Numbered from the stretch's first letter, positions 20,341-30,792 are shown. The stretch: DNA of 64,000 bases from Bifidobacterium actinocoloniiforme DSM 22766 (GCF_001263395.1 NZ_CP011786.1:992001-1056000), one strand, 5' to 3'. Notes: generated by a model from the letters alone, not told the origin. Program-made: numbers and translations.

Positions 20341-23074
20341 TAAATATAATCCAATCGCCAGACTTCTAATCTGTAGGTCGCGAGTTCGAGTCTCGCCGGG
20401 GTCACGAAGGGGTAGCGACCAGGTTGGGCGATCGTCACTTCCACGAAGCCGCCTTGGGCCGGTTGGAGGGCCAAGGCCTTGCTAGCGGGCGAACCGGTGG
20501 CGGGGGCGGCCAACTGGGCGTCAGTCCGGCCTGGCTGGGTGATCAGGTAGCGGCCCTCGGACCAGACCGTGTCGAACTGGGCTCCAATCAGGTGGAAGGA
20601 CAGGGGCAGGTTGGGGCCCGCGTTCAAGAGCCACAAGCGGACCCTGCCGCCGGCCGGCGCTGTGAGCGGGTGGGCATCGTACTGGTATGGCCTACCGTTG
20701 AAAGCCATCAAGTCGGGGCGCATGGCGGCAAGCTTGCCCGGATCCGCGCCGTCCCCATCGCCTCCCAGGTAGAGCTCGGATTGGGTCAGCACGTATTCGG
20801 CGTCCACCGCCGGCAGGGTCCCATCATCCACGACCACAGCGCCGAACATGCCATTGGCTATGTGCAAGGCCATGGGCTCGGAGCTGCAGTGGTACATCCA
20901 GATGCCCGCATGGTCGGCCTTGAACGTGTATTCCAGGCTTTGGCCGGGCTCAATCGGCCGCATCATCCGCTCCGGGAGCGCTGGCCCGGCATGGAAGTCA
21001 ATCGAGTGGCTCATACTCCCCTCGTTGCGGATAGTCATGTGGAAAGTATCGCCCACCCGCCCGCGCAGAACCGGCCCCGGGCTCATCGGGCGCGTGTCGC
21101 CCTTACCACCACGCGGGTCATCGCCATCATCGTAGGACCACACCATGCGGGTCAGTCCCGGCGCCAGCGGTTCCCGGCACTCCCGGATGACGAGTGTGCA
21201 GGACCGCAGGCCGTCAGGCGCTGGTTTCAGGGCAGGCAGACCGGCGTCGAAAGGCTGGACCGAACCAGCGAACTTCTTCGCTTGGGCGGCAATAGGGACC
21301 GCAGCATTCCCGACCGGCTCCCAGCTTTGCCCGGCGGTCCGCGCCGCGCCACCGGCAGCCGTGATGGTCAGGACCATGCCCATCTGCCGGTGGCCAGGCA
21401 GGGAGCACCAGCCTCCGGTGCTGGCTGTGATGACGCCTAAATCCACGCGGGCGTGGCCTCCGTGCGGCAGGACGCCGGTCCCCTGCCCGCTGGCGAAGAC
21501 CAGGTCGTGGCGCTGGTCGCCGGTGTTGCTGAAGTCCACAACCAACCGGTCACCGGCATTCACCCGGATGGTGGAAGGGCTGAAGGACATGCCCGAGACC
21601 CGCACATCGACCCTCCGGGTTCGTCCGGTAGGAACCACCATCGCACCGGACCCCGTCGCGGCAGCCTTCTGTCCGGCTCCCGCATTGGCCTCGCTCTGGG
21701 CGCCGCCCAGGGGAGAGGCCAACCCGCCCGGTAGTCCCACCGCAATCAGTGAGAAAGCCAAAAGGATCAAGGCCGTCACCGCCGTGGAAACACCCATCAC
21801 AGCCTTCCTATGGCGGTCCGGCAACCACCCCGACCAGGCCAGCGGCCGCTCGGAAGGCGAGCTCGAAGCGGAAGCGCCATGCATCCTCAGGTAGCGCTTG
21901 CGCTCCAGCACCCCCTCGCTCCTGACCGTAAGCAGGAAAACGGAGGCCATCAGGGACAGGAGTCCAAGGATGCTGACGAGGTCACCGGACTGCCAGAGCC
22001 CGGTCAGCGATTGGATCGTGCCCAAGAGCCGCAAGACCAAGCCAGCCTGCACGAGAGCCAAGTCCAGCTTCAACACCGGGTGAAAGGGCATGGGCCGGCG
22101 GGTGATCGACGGCACTATCATGCAGACGTGGGCGATGACCATCGTCATGACGAAACCAATGGCCAGGGCGTGCAGGGCCATGTCCTTCCAATATCCGCCA
22201 CCGCCGGCGGGCCCCACCATCCAAATCAGCGCCGCCATCAATCCCCAGGCGTAGGCGATCAACATGCACAGGCCCATAAAGCCCGGTAGCCCACGACGCC
22301 GCCAAGTGGAGCGAGCCACGTCATGCCTGACCATAACAGCCAATAGCAGACCCAGCGCCAGCCCCAGAAGGGGGTACCCCCAAGACGGGCGGAAATCTGC
22401 CCAGGCAACAGGAGTGCGGTCAGCATGCTCAGCGCCAGCACGCCGGCCTCCAGCCTCGGCTCGGAAAAGACGGCCCGGGCCAGCTCCACCCGCTCCCCCA
22501 CAATCGACAGCACCGGGAACGACAGCCAAGTTGGGGACAGGATGAAAGCCTCCACACCGCCAGTCCACATCAGCGCCCCAGCCAAACCCACCAGTGCTGC
22601 CAGGAACTGAACCAGCACCGCAATGGAAGGCTGCCGCCGCCAGATAGCCAGGTATATCAGGCAGAGGAGGAAGGTGGAAGCGCACCAGCAGAGCCCGGCG
22701 CCGGGTCGGGCCCAAGCGCCCAGCCTCCCGCAACCGGGCAGCGCGGCAGTAGCAGTGAAGGCCAGGACCACGAGCAGACCGAGAGCCCCGAACGCGGGAG
22801 CCAGGAAGCACCATCTGACCGTTCGCCTGCCGCCACCCCTGTAAGCCGCGGCCCGCTCAAGGCTGATCGCCGAGCCCAAGAAGCCGTAAATCATCAAAGC
22901 CCCGTGGAAGTCCGCCAAAATCAAGGGCGACCCTACCTCCAAGAGGCCGGAGCGGACCGACGCGGCTAACAAGCCAAGCATGGCCGAGAGCCCCGCACCC
23001 AGCAGGAGCGCCACCCGCGCTTTGGGGAAGGCCACCGCCCTCCCAGTCGGCCTGGTCCGCCCTTCCGTTTCCAT
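20340..23074 (-). pseudogene. Membrane-cupredoxin-NirK-like multicopper protein, frameshifted, 3' end altered by prophage insertion
   Basis: One long coding region in two frames. The N-terminal frame (23,074 down to about 22,390) encodes many membrane helices (LLLGAGLSAMLGLLAA, DFHGALMIYGFLGS). The second frame continues the membrane domain (LLGLALGLLLAVMVRH, MVIAHVCMIVPSITRR), then a cupredoxin with type-1 copper ligands (CSLPGHRQMGM) and a NirK-like domain with copper motifs SHSIDFH, MYHC...MALHIANGM and SFHLIG. Such fusions in actinobacteria are copper nitrite reductases. The frames meet in a G5/C5 run near 22,375-22,400, so one base has been lost or gained, or misread. The last 27 residues are translated from the tRNA remnant and phage DNA. 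METEGRTR at 23,074 has GGGAG; an upstream start at 23,122 is possible. Confidence 0.78.
20359..20404 (+). other. attR core: 3' part of tRNA-Arg(TCT)
   Basis: The plus strand carries the anticodon loop CTTCTAA (anticodon TCT), variable region, T arm (GCGAG TTCGAGT CTCGC) and the 3' acceptor strand CGGGGTC with discriminator A. The 5' half of the tRNA is absent: the outermost anticodon-stem pair is broken at 20,358, marking where phage sequence begins. The functional tRNA should be rebuilt at the other end of the prophage, outside the window. Confidence 0.85.
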
Positions 23075-23342
23075 AGCCGCTGCTCCCATCCGTCGGACCT
23101 CTGCGCCCGGCTTGCACAACATTGGTCAACGGCCACTAATCTAAGAGCCCCGCCTGCGACTCGCCAGAACCGCAATGGGCAGGCCCGGCTTGACACATCC
23201 GAGGTGACGGTAACGAGCAGCGAATGTCATCGTGCCCGCCTGCATCCTGACTGGAACTTCCACCCATCCACCCCCCGCCTTATCCTTGGTGGACTGTCCG
23301 AGCCGCTTGCGGGCGGCGGTCCACGATTGTGGGGTGACGAGT

Positions 23343-23735
23343 ATGACGTATGTGATTGCGCAGCCGTGTGTGGATGTGAAGGATAAGGCTTGCGTGGATG
23401 AGTGCCCGGTGGATTGCATCTACGAGGGTCCGCGTGACCTGTACATCAATCCTGACGAGTGCGTGGATTGCGGGGCGTGCGAGCCGGTGTGCCCGGTGGA
23501 GGCGATCTTCTACGAGGACGACCTGCCCGAGGATTGGGCCTGGTACAAGGACGCGGCCGTCGACTTCTTCGGCCAGGTCGGCAACGCGGGCGGCGCCCAG
23601 GCCCACGGCCCCTACGACCACGACCACCCCCAAGTCGCAGCCCTGCCACCGCAGGATGCGTTCGTCTGCGTGCAGGAGCAAACCAAGACCCAGCGCGCCG
23701 TATGGGTTCCCCGGAACGAGGTGGAGGGGGCATGA
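23343..23735 (+). CDS. fdxA: Seven-iron ferredoxin
   Basis: 130 residues. Cluster ligands follow FdxA spacing: [14 protein letters not shown] (3Fe-4S side) and [16 protein letters not shown] (4Fe-4S side), plus the usual YEDDLPEDW after the second cluster. The C-terminal tail with HGPYDHDHP is longer and His-rich. It is a small cytoplasmic electron carrier. GGGGTG lies before the ATG at 23,343. Its stop overlaps the glycosylase start, so the two are co-translated. The 268 bases from 23,075 to here are a divergent intergenic region with no gene I can see. Confidence 0.92.
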   Translation: MTYVIAQPCVDVKDKACVDECPVDCIYEGPRDLYINPDECVDCGACEPVCPVEAIFYEDDLPEDWAWYKDAAVDFFGQVGNAGGAQAHGPYDHDHPQVAALPPQDAFVCVQEQTKTQRAVWVPRNEVEGA

Positions 23736-24391
23736 CAGGAGGCGCGGACCCGGCGGGGGCGAGCGCGCGAGGCTTGGACGCCTTCCATCGAGCCCAAGAG
23801 CTGGAGGACCAGGTGGTGCAAGGCTCTTTCCCTGATTTCCTGGACGGGCCGGTGGATCAGGCGGCCCGCCGCCTCCTAGGCTGCTTTCTCCTGCGCGATT
23901 ATGAGGACGGGGGCCGTTCGATTGTGCGCATCGTGGAGACCGAGGCCTACGACCAGAACGACCCGGCCAGCCACGCCTATCACGGCCGCAGCGAACGCAA
24001 CGCGGCCCTATTCGGCCCTTCGGGCCATCTCTACGTCTATTTCACCTATGGGATGCATTACTGCTGCAACATCACCTGCGATCAAGACGGCTTCGGCGCC
24101 GGAGCGCTGATTCGCGCCTGCCAGCCCGTCGCCGGACTCAGCCTGCTAAAATCCCACCGCCACGGCCGCCATCCCGACCGCGACCTGACCAATGGTCCAG
24201 CCAAGCTCTCCCAAGCCATCGCGGTGGATAAGACCTTGTACGCACACGACTTGCGCCAGCCTCCTCTTCGCCTGGTCCAGGGCGGCTTGCAGACCGGGGA
24301 GCGGGTGGAAGCCACGGTCCGCATCGGCATCTCCAAGGCCAAGGACGCCCGTCGCCGCTATATCATCGCCGGCAACCCCTACGTCTCCTGA
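23732..24391 (+). CDS. mpg: 3-methyladenine DNA glycosylase, AAG/MPG family
   Basis: 219 residues. The AAG core is clear: [11 protein letters not shown], the catalytic [47 protein letters not shown]. It removes alkylated bases such as 3-methyladenine and hypoxanthine. The N-terminal 30 residues are an extension. The ATG overlaps the fdxA stop (ATGA), an uncommon pairing. Confidence 0.92.
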   Translation: MTGGADPAGASARGLDAFHRAQELEDQVVQGSFPDFLDGPVDQAARRLLGCFLLRDYEDGGRSIVRIVETEAYDQNDPASHAYHGRSERNAALFGPSGHLYVYFTYGMHYCCNITCDQDGFGAGALIRACQPVAGLSLLKSHRHGRHPDRDLTNGPAKLSQAIAVDKTLYAHDLRQPPLRLVQGGLQTGERVEATVRIGISKAKDARRRYIIAGNPYVS

Positions 24392-24422
24392 GCGGATCAG
24401 CCAAGCGGAAGGGAGCGGGACG

Positions 24423-25601
24423 CTATTCGATCAGGCAAGCCATAGCCAGCAGGATGGCGAGGAAGAGGACGTTAAGCAAGGTATAAATTTTCAGGTACCG
24501 GCCCTTTGACTGCGGGTATTTCTTGCCCACGGCCTTATAGGAAATCAAGGAAGCCATCGAGGCGATCAACGTGCCCAAGCCACCCAGGTTGGTGCCGACG
24601 ATGATCTGCCGCCAGGACGAAGAGAAGCCAGAGACCAGCAGGGCCGTGGGCACGTTGCTGATCACCTGGCTGCAGGCCACGGAAGTGACCAGCGGATATG
24701 CGCCGACCAGTCCGGAGACAAGGTTGTAGAAGGCGGGGATGCGGCGGGCGTTGCCGATGAAGATGAAGAAGGCCGTGAAGGTGAGCAGGAGCCCCCAATC
24801 CACTTGCAGGAAGACCCGACGGTCGCATAGGAGGAAGCCGAAGGCCACGATCGCCACCATGGCCCACTGGGGGACAATCCCGCCCACGCCAAGCAAGCAG
24901 ACCAGGAACAGGGCGCTGTACACCGCCAAGCGCCAGCCCTGGATGGGAGCCACTTGGACCTGGGGGTGGATGCCGTCGGATTCGGGCGCCAGAACCGAGC
25001 GCTGGATGTTGGAAGCCCCCATCCGCTCCAGCGATGAGACACGTTTGGGGCGGAACTCCAGGCAAACCGCCAGGGTGAGCAGGACGGCCGAAGCAAGCGT
25101 GTAGGGGGCCATCAGCGCCAGGAAGGACGAGGTTGGGATGCCGGACCGGGCTTTGAGGTAGAGATTGTGAGCGTTGCCGATAGGGGTGAGCATGGAACCG
25201 AGGTTGGCACCCAGTGTCATTAGCGAGGCCAGCAGAAAGATGCGATCCTCCAAACCTGCCATGACCAGGACCGCGATGGCGAACGGGATGAAGGTGACCA
25301 GGGCCACGTCGTTCGTAATCAACATGCTGGTCAGGAAAGGCAGGGCGACAAGCACCAGCGCCAGGCCGCGTACCGTGCGCACGCGCGCCAGCAGGTTGGA
25401 GCCAATCAGGTGGAAAAGGCCTATCCGCTGGAATCCGGCGACCACCGCCATTAGGGAACCCAGCTGGGCCAAGGTGTTCCAATGGACGTAGCTAGCGTAC
25501 AGGTGGTCAGGGTGCACGAAACAGCAGGAGATGATGGCGATGACAGCGGCTACGACGAATACGGTTTCGTTCTTGAGCAGCCCTAGGGCCCACTGTCGCA
25601 T
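24423..25601 (-). CDS. SLC13/ArsB-type anion permease
   Basis: About 392 residues, some 10-11 membrane segments. The signature region TSMLITNDVALVTFIPFAI and TLGANLGSMLTPIGNAHNLYL matches the ion-transporter superfamily of ArsB, NhaD and citrate permeases, and the second repeat shows SNVPTALLVSGFSSSW and TNLGGLGTLIASMASLISYK. The substrate is probably a dicarboxylate or oxyanion and cannot be set by sequence. The ATG at 25,601 follows CGGAGG at five bases; ATG 25,625 is an alternative. Confidence 0.85.
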   Translation of the reverse strand: MRQWALGLLKNETVFVVAAVIAIISCCFVHPDHLYASYVHWNTLAQLGSLMAVVAGFQRIGLFHLIGSNLLARVRTVRGLALVLVALPFLTSMLITNDVALVTFIPFAIAVLVMAGLEDRIFLLASLMTLGANLGSMLTPIGNAHNLYLKARSGIPTSSFLALMAPYTLASAVLLTLAVCLEFRPKRVSSLERMGASNIQRSVLAPESDGIHPQVQVAPIQGWRLAVYSALFLVCLLGVGGIVPQWAMVAIVAFGFLLCDRRVFLQVDWGLLLTFTAFFIFIGNARRIPAFYNLVSGLVGAYPLVTSVACSQVISNVPTALLVSGFSSSWRQIIVGTNLGGLGTLIASMASLISYKAVGKKYPQSKGRYLKIYTLLNVLFLAILLAMACLIE

Positions 25602-25720
25602 CGCCGCCTCCGACTCGGTGTCCATTCCGCAATCAAGTGTACGCTGACCGCCCCTGCGCCCCGCCAAAGAAGCGGATTTTCGGAACGCGCCGGGCAGTGG
25701 CTCATCCCCTGCGCAATGAA

Positions 25721-25763
25721 CGGGCCCTCCCGAATGGTTGCTTCAACCAGTCGGGAGGGCCCG
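25721..25763 (-). terminator. Strong hairpin downstream of the MFS gene
   Basis: Thirteen-base perfect arms (CGGGCCCTCCCGA / TCGGGAGGGCCCG) plus an inner GGTTG/CAACC stem. It lies 33 bases after the MFS stop and before the permease promoter region. Confidence 0.75.
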
Positions 25764-25795
25764 AAAATCAATGGCGCCGAAGCACCGTCGTCATA

Positions 25796-27217
25796 TCAGT
25801 CGTCCGCATGCTTGGGGATGAGCAAAGAGGCCGCATAGGCGAGCGCCAGCAGCGCCACAGCGCCAATCATGCTGGCCACATAGCCCGTGGTGCCATTGCC
25901 AGACGAAGTGAAGGCGTTCATGAAGGCGTACAGCACCGCGTACGACAGGCCCGCACCCAGGTTGAAACCGCCGGAATTGAGCCCGGGCAGGTACCCGGTG
26001 TTGTCGGCGGGAGAGAGCACGACGCCCAAACCATTGAGCATGATGTTGACCGTCCCGGCATAGGAGACACCCAGCACCAGGGAGAGGACCACGAGAGCCC
26101 ACACGCTCGGAGCCTTGCACACGTAAATGCCGAAGAGCAAGCCCAGTACAGTGACCAGCAAGCCCATGCGCAATACCTTGTGATAACCGAACTTGGAGGC
26201 CAGCACACCGGCGACCGGGCCGAAAGCCAGGCCGATCAGCGCGTACGGGGTCAGGGTGGCGAAGGAGACGACGCTGGCTGAGATACCGGCGCCGAACTTG
26301 GCGTCCTGAGCCAAGGCGGGGACGATGCCGTTCATGATCGCGAAGACGCCGGTCATGGTCAGCAGGGTCGTGAGCAGCAGACCCCAGGTGCGGCGCTGCT
26401 TGAGGTAGTGAGTGGTGACCATGGGGGCCTTGGCGCGCTTCTCGATCTGCCAGAACACGACGAAGAAGATCGCGGCGACGACGATCTCGCCGGCCACCAT
26501 CATCCAGTTGGCTTCAGCCAGCTTCTCAATCTCGTTGATGGCCAGGTAGGTCATCAGGAAGGCGACGCATAGGGAGACCACGCCAGGCCAGTCCATGCGC
26601 GGTGTCTCCGCCGCGTGGCTTTCGCTGGCGAAGATGAATACCAGCACAATAGCGATGACGGCGATGACGACCATGAACCAGAAGACGGACCGGAAGCCGA
26701 AAGTGCCAGCCAGCCAGCCGCCCAGAATGGCGTCCACGCCGCCGATACCGCCGTTGACAGCGGTCAGAATCGACATGAGCTTGGCGTAACGGGTGTCGTC
26801 AGTGACCTCGTGGTGCAGCATGATCAGGGTCATCGGCACGATAGGGCCAGCAACGCCTTGGACCACGCGGCCGACCATCAGCATCGGCACGTTGACTGCC
26901 AGAGCCGAGATCACGCAGCCGATGGCGGTGAGCACCAGCATGCCCAACAGCACTTTCTTACGCCCAGCCAAATCGCCCAACCGGGGCAGGAAGAGGGAGA
27001 ACACGGCGCAAGCGGTGAAGAACACGGTCTGCGTCAGACCAATCTGGGAGCTGGTGGTATTCAGCTCGTTCTGCATGGTCGTCAGCGCTGGGGAGAGCAT
27101 GGACGCATTGAGCTGGAAGGCGAAGACGGCGGCCATCAGCGCCGTCATCAGGGCGGCTACGGACTTGCCCTTCGGATCTTTCATGGTTCCTGTTACGGTT
27201 TGCGACATCACACTCAC
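25796..27217 (-). CDS. MFS transporter of the DHA2 type, paired with nucleoside hydrolase
   Basis: 473 residues, about 14 membrane helices. The loop 2-3 motif reads RLGDLAGRKKVLLG and the helix 5 region LGGWLAGTFGFRSVFWF, both typical of the major facilitator superfamily DHA2 group. The GTG at 27,217 overlaps the nucleoside hydrolase stop and has GAGG upstream; ATG 27,208 is the alternative. Coupling to a nucleoside hydrolase suggests it moves nucleosides, nucleobases or ribose, but DHA2 proteins are usually drug exporters, so the substrate is open. Confidence 0.85.
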   Translation of the reverse strand: MSVMSQTVTGTMKDPKGKSVAALMTALMAAVFAFQLNASMLSPALTTMQNELNTTSSQIGLTQTVFFTACAVFSLFLPRLGDLAGRKKVLLGMLVLTAIGCVISALAVNVPMLMVGRVVQGVAGPIVPMTLIMLHHEVTDDTRYAKLMSILTAVNGGIGGVDAILGGWLAGTFGFRSVFWFMVVIAVIAIVLVFIFASESHAAETPRMDWPGVVSLCVAFLMTYLAINEIEKLAEANWMMVAGEIVVAAIFFVVFWQIEKRAKAPMVTTHYLKQRRTWGLLLTTLLTMTGVFAIMNGIVPALAQDAKFGAGISASVVSFATLTPYALIGLAFGPVAGVLASKFGYHKVLRMGLLVTVLGLLFGIYVCKAPSVWALVVLSLVLGVSYAGTVNIMLNGLGVVLSPADNTGYLPGLNSGGFNLGAGLSYAVLYAFMNAFTSSGNGTTGYVASMIGAVALLALAYAASLLIPKHADD

Positions 27218-28155
27218 CCAATCCTCGTAATGGCATCGGTCACTAAATCCCAGAATTTATCGAAGTCCAACTTCGTGGCGACCTGGGTGTGGCATTCCTC
27301 CGGGGAAGGTTCAGGACCGCGCAAATCTGCCACGGTCATGCCCAGGGTCAGATCCCCTTGGGTCTCCACATCGACCGGGCAGCGTCGGGTCTGGACCACG
27401 CTGGGGTCGATCAGGTAGGCCACCGTGCATGGATCATGCACCGGCGGGTCCTGGAAGTCCTGGTTGTTCTGGTACGCCTTGCGGAAGAAGTTCATCAGTC
27501 CACCCACGAAATGCGCCAAGTCAGTGCCCAGGCCCTCGATGCGCTGCTGCACCTCGGGCGTGCACAAGGCTTGGTGGGTCAGGTCGAGACCGACCATGGT
27601 GACGGGCCAGGGCTCGTTGAAGACGATGTGCGCCGCTTCCGGATCCACCTTGATGTTAAACTCAGCGACCGCGCTCCAATTGCCGACGTGGTACCCGCCA
27701 CCCATGAGCACGACTTCCTTGACCCGGTCGACGATGCGCGGTTCCATCCGCACCGCCATGGCGATGTTGGTCAGCGGCCCGGTGGGCACTAGCGTGATGG
27801 ACTTGGGCTCGGCGGCCATGATGGTGTCAATCAGCCAGTTAACGGCATGCCCCTGGTCCAGCGGGCGGCTGGGCTTAGGTAGTTCCACGCCATCCAAACC
27901 GGTTTCGCCATGGACGGAGGCGGCCACCTCCAACGGCCTGACCAACGGGCGGTCGCAGCCAGCATGCACCGGGATGTCGGTGGCATGGGCCTTCTCCAAC
28001 ACCGCCCGGGCGTTATAGGTCACCTTTTCCAGACTCTGATTGCCTCCGACAGTCGTTACACCCAACAGGTCAATGTTGGGATTACCGACGGCCAAGAGGA
28101 TGGCGACAGCATCGTCATGCCCTGGGTCCGAATCCAGTATTATCTTCCTTGCCAT
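27214..28155 (-). CDS. Ribonucleoside hydrolase, IunH/RihA family
   Basis: 313 residues. The calcium-binding motif DSDPGHDDAVAI is at residues 7-18, followed by GVTTVGGN, and the second Asp/His region occurs late (PVHDPCTVAYLIDP). It hydrolyses the N-glycosidic bond of nucleosides to base and ribose in the cytoplasm. The ATG at 28,155 is chosen because MARKIILDSDPG is the family N terminus. It lies 33 bases after the truncated Fe-dehydrogenase. Confidence 0.9.
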   Translation of the reverse strand: MARKIILDSDPGHDDAVAILLAVGNPNIDLLGVTTVGGNQSLEKVTYNARAVLEKAHATDIPVHAGCDRPLVRPLEVAASVHGETGLDGVELPKPSRPLDQGHAVNWLIDTIMAAEPKSITLVPTGPLTNIAMAVRMEPRIVDRVKEVVLMGGGYHVGNWSAVAEFNIKVDPEAAHIVFNEPWPVTMVGLDLTHQALCTPEVQQRIEGLGTDLAHFVGGLMNFFRKAYQNNQDFQDPPVHDPCTVAYLIDPSVVQTRRCPVDVETQGDLTLGMTVADLRGPEPSPEECHTQVATKLDFDKFWDLVTDAITRIG

Positions 28156-28188
28156 TACAGTCACTTTCTTTCTTCGTGTTCCGAACAC

Positions 28189-29031
28189 TCATCTACCGCC
28201 AAAAGTGCGCAGCAAACTGTCCGCGGCTTCCAAATCTACCGTCCGAGGCGTATTACCCGCAAACTTTTCTTGGGCCACCGCTTGCGCGTTCGTCAGTAAT
28301 TCTTCTCGACTCAGCCCATATGACTCAAACAGGCGCATCCCCAGCATACGGTCCCGGAAGTCCTTAAAGGATCGGCAGGCGATGACCGTCGTCTGCTCCT
28401 CCGGTGCGCCCTGGGGGTATGCAGCGCCTAGAATCTGACCAATTTCCCGCACTTTGTTCGCTCTGACTGGACCCACGAACTCCATTACGGAGGGCAGGGC
28501 GTAGGCCACCGCATCGCCGTGCACGATGTGGTACTGGGAACCCAACACGTGAGCGATTGAATGACCGACGATGGTGCCGGTGTTGTTCAACATCCAGCCG
28601 GCCAGATTCGCCGCCACCATGACCCGCTCCCGCGCCTCTCTGTCAGAGCCGTCCCGTACGGCCCGAGGAAGGTAATTGTAAAGGAGGAACATGACCTTCT
28701 CGCATACGGCATCGGTGACTGGGCTGGAGAGCCGGGACAGATAGCCCTCAGCCGCGTGACCGAACGCATCCAAACCGCAGGCGATCGTCATATCCGCAGG
28801 AAGGGTCAGCGTTAGGTCAGGGTCCAGAATCGCGTACTCGCTGACCGCAGGATCAGCCAAGACCGTCATCTTGCGACTGCTGGCCTCATCCGTCACGACC
28901 AGCGCGTTCGACATCTCGCTGCCGGTACCCGCCGTAGTTGGTATGGAGATCATACCCGCGCACGGCTTGATGGGTTTGGCTGGGTCCGTGTACTCCAAAA
29001 TGGCTCCACCGTTGACCCGGATGATGTTGAT
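28189..29031 (-). pseudogene. Iron-containing alcohol dehydrogenase, N-terminal third missing
   Basis: The remaining 275 or so codons hold the family core: PTTAGTGSEMSNALVV, the metal ligands D/H in AFGHAAEGYLS and GHSIAHVLGSQYHIVHGDA. Homology begins abruptly at INIIRVNGGAILEYTD; an in-frame stop at 29,041-29,043 blocks extension and no NAD-binding GGGS segment exists upstream. Family members are about 380 residues, so roughly 110 are lost. The protein could not bind NAD, so the gene is dead or codes for a fragment. Confidence 0.8.
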
Positions 29032-29043
29032 TTCGTTCCTCTA

Positions 29044-29694
29044 TCGGCTCTGAGAAACATCCTTCAGTGCCTATATTCATAATTCAAACTTTCGCTGATG
29101 AACCACATATCGGCCTTACGACGCTGTTCCTCATCTATACGCTGAGTATCCATCACAAATCTCTACCCACTTCCAGCACGACCCGTCAACACCGAAAACC
29201 ACTGACTTCCTTAAATAATGGCTGGGACGTTTTCGCTAAGCACCTCGAAGTAATCTTGCCCTACACCGTATTCCAATCACTATTGACGTAAAGACCCGCG
29301 ATGCAAGACACCCGATATCGACAAACTTCACTAGCTGACAGAGAGCGAGATTATGGGCGATGGCTCGCTACACCCACCCTTCGGATTCGGCCCCTTCCTC
29401 ATCCCACAGGCTAAAGCAGCCAGCGTACCGAGAGTAGGGCCTTCCATCCGCGAAGTGCGGCTAAATGCGGAGCAAACAACATGCAAGAAAATTGGCAGAT
29501 ACTATGGGCCTACGCCTTTACCTGCACGATTTGTTTGGACACGCTTTAGACGCTAACACCGGCATCCAGAAAAAGAGAAACAGCGGCAAGCACCAGGTCA
29601 AGCGCACCAACTGCAACAGCAGTCTGTATATGCGCTTCATCATCTTCGAACAAAACCCGAGGGTAAACAAAGCCAACAGGCTCATGGTCTATGC
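29044..29694. other. Gene-free decayed stretch
   Basis: About 650 bases with lower GC and no frame that has a ribosome site or recognisable domain. It lies exactly where the missing 5' part of the Fe-dehydrogenase and its upstream genes would be, so it probably marks a deletion scar with replaced or drifting DNA. Confidence 0.5.
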
Positions 29695-30750
29695 CTATTT
29701 AGTGTCTGCAGCGCCCTTGATCGTCAGCAAACAGCGATCTTTCCCCGTCATATCGGAGTCAGTTCTGACTTGAGTAAAGCCAGCAGCGCTGGCAACTCCC
29801 CGCAGAACCGCTGATTGCGAAGGATCGTGTTCCATGACCAGACAGCCGGCTGGACGAAGCAAGTCAGCGGCTCGAGCGATGATACGCCCAGGGATGGCCG
29901 TACCATCCGGGGAGGCGCCGTAGAGAGCCTGGGGTGGGTCGTAACGGGTGACTTCGGGCTGGGCGGGGATTTCTCGCTCGGGAATGTACGGTGGGTTGGA
30001 AATGACTAGGTCTACGCGGCCATTTAAATCCGCCAGGGTTTCGGCGGCGGTGGCGTCGGCGAGGACTAGCTGGTAGCTGGAACCATTATTAGCGATGGCT
30101 TGCCGGTAACGGTCAGCGTTGCGGCGGGCCCAGGCGGCGGCTTCCTCGGATACCTCCACCGCCCACACTTGGGCTCCGGGCACCTCGGTGGCCACGGCCA
30201 GGCCGATCGCACCAGATCCAGCGCACAAGTCAACCACCAGCGGGCGCTCGATACCCTCCCCCGCCAGCCAGTCCAGCCCGGCCTGCACCACGGTCTCGGT
30301 CTCTGGCCTCGGGATGAACACCCCCGGTCCGACCGCTAAATCCAGAAAGCGGAACGGGGCGTGCCCCACTATGTATTGCAAGGGCTCGCGCCCTGCCCGG
30401 CGGATCACGAAATCGCGGAAGACACCCAAAGCCAGCTTCCCGGCCTGGTCCGGGTCAATGTGCACTATGACCGTGGCCGCATCGGCATCAGCAGCGTCAC
30501 CAACACCCTGGGCACGAGCAGCGCTCCCCCTGACCCCGGCAGCAGCCAAATCGCTTACGGTCTCCCCCAGGAGCAGGGCCTTGTCCAGATCGTGCAAATC
30601 AACTCGGCATGCCTCCGCCAACAGCAGCCGGGCGTCGTTCTCCGGCGTGTCCACACCAGCCCCGGCCAGTTTGCCACTCGCTTCAGCAAGGATCGCTTGC
30701 ACACCGGCTCGCTCATCGGCACTCAGCATGTCGCTCCCGCTAATCGCCAT
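29695..30750 (-). CDS. prmC: Release-factor glutamine methyltransferase PrmC
   Basis: 351 residues. An N-terminal helical domain (DTPENDARLLLAEAC) precedes the methylase: motif I VVDLCAGSGAIGLAVA and the catalytic ISNPPYIPE, with QYIVGHAPF and FIPRPETE at the domain junction. It methylates the Gln of the GGQ motif of release factors. A loop with SAARAQGVGDAADADAATV between the two is an insertion. It follows prfA, its substrate gene. ATG 30,750 has GAGGGGG; TTG 30,789 is an alternative. Confidence 0.93.
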   Translation of the reverse strand: MAISGSDMLSADERAGVQAILAEASGKLAGAGVDTPENDARLLLAEACRVDLHDLDKALLLGETVSDLAAAGVRGSAARAQGVGDAADADAATVIVHIDPDQAGKLALGVFRDFVIRRAGREPLQYIVGHAPFRFLDLAVGPGVFIPRPETETVVQAGLDWLAGEGIERPLVVDLCAGSGAIGLAVATEVPGAQVWAVEVSEEAAAWARRNADRYRQAIANNGSSYQLVLADATAAETLADLNGRVDLVISNPPYIPEREIPAQPEVTRYDPPQALYGASPDGTAIPGRIIARAADLLRPAGCLVMEHDPSQSAVLRGVASAAGFTQVRTDSDMTGKDRCLLTIKGAADTK

Positions 30751-30792
30751 AGCGGCCCCCTCACTCGCCCGGAGCAGCGGCCCGTCCAAGCC

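Noticed and set aside
1-20358. CRISPR array near the type IV-like genes
   Set aside because: I looked for spaced direct repeats of 25-37 bases through the prophage part; only the initiator tandem repeats and terminator hairpins appear, and these are not spaced arrays.
20340-20404. Complete tRNA-Arg gene
   Set aside because: The 5' half is absent and the outer anticodon-stem pair is broken, so only the 3' remnant is present.
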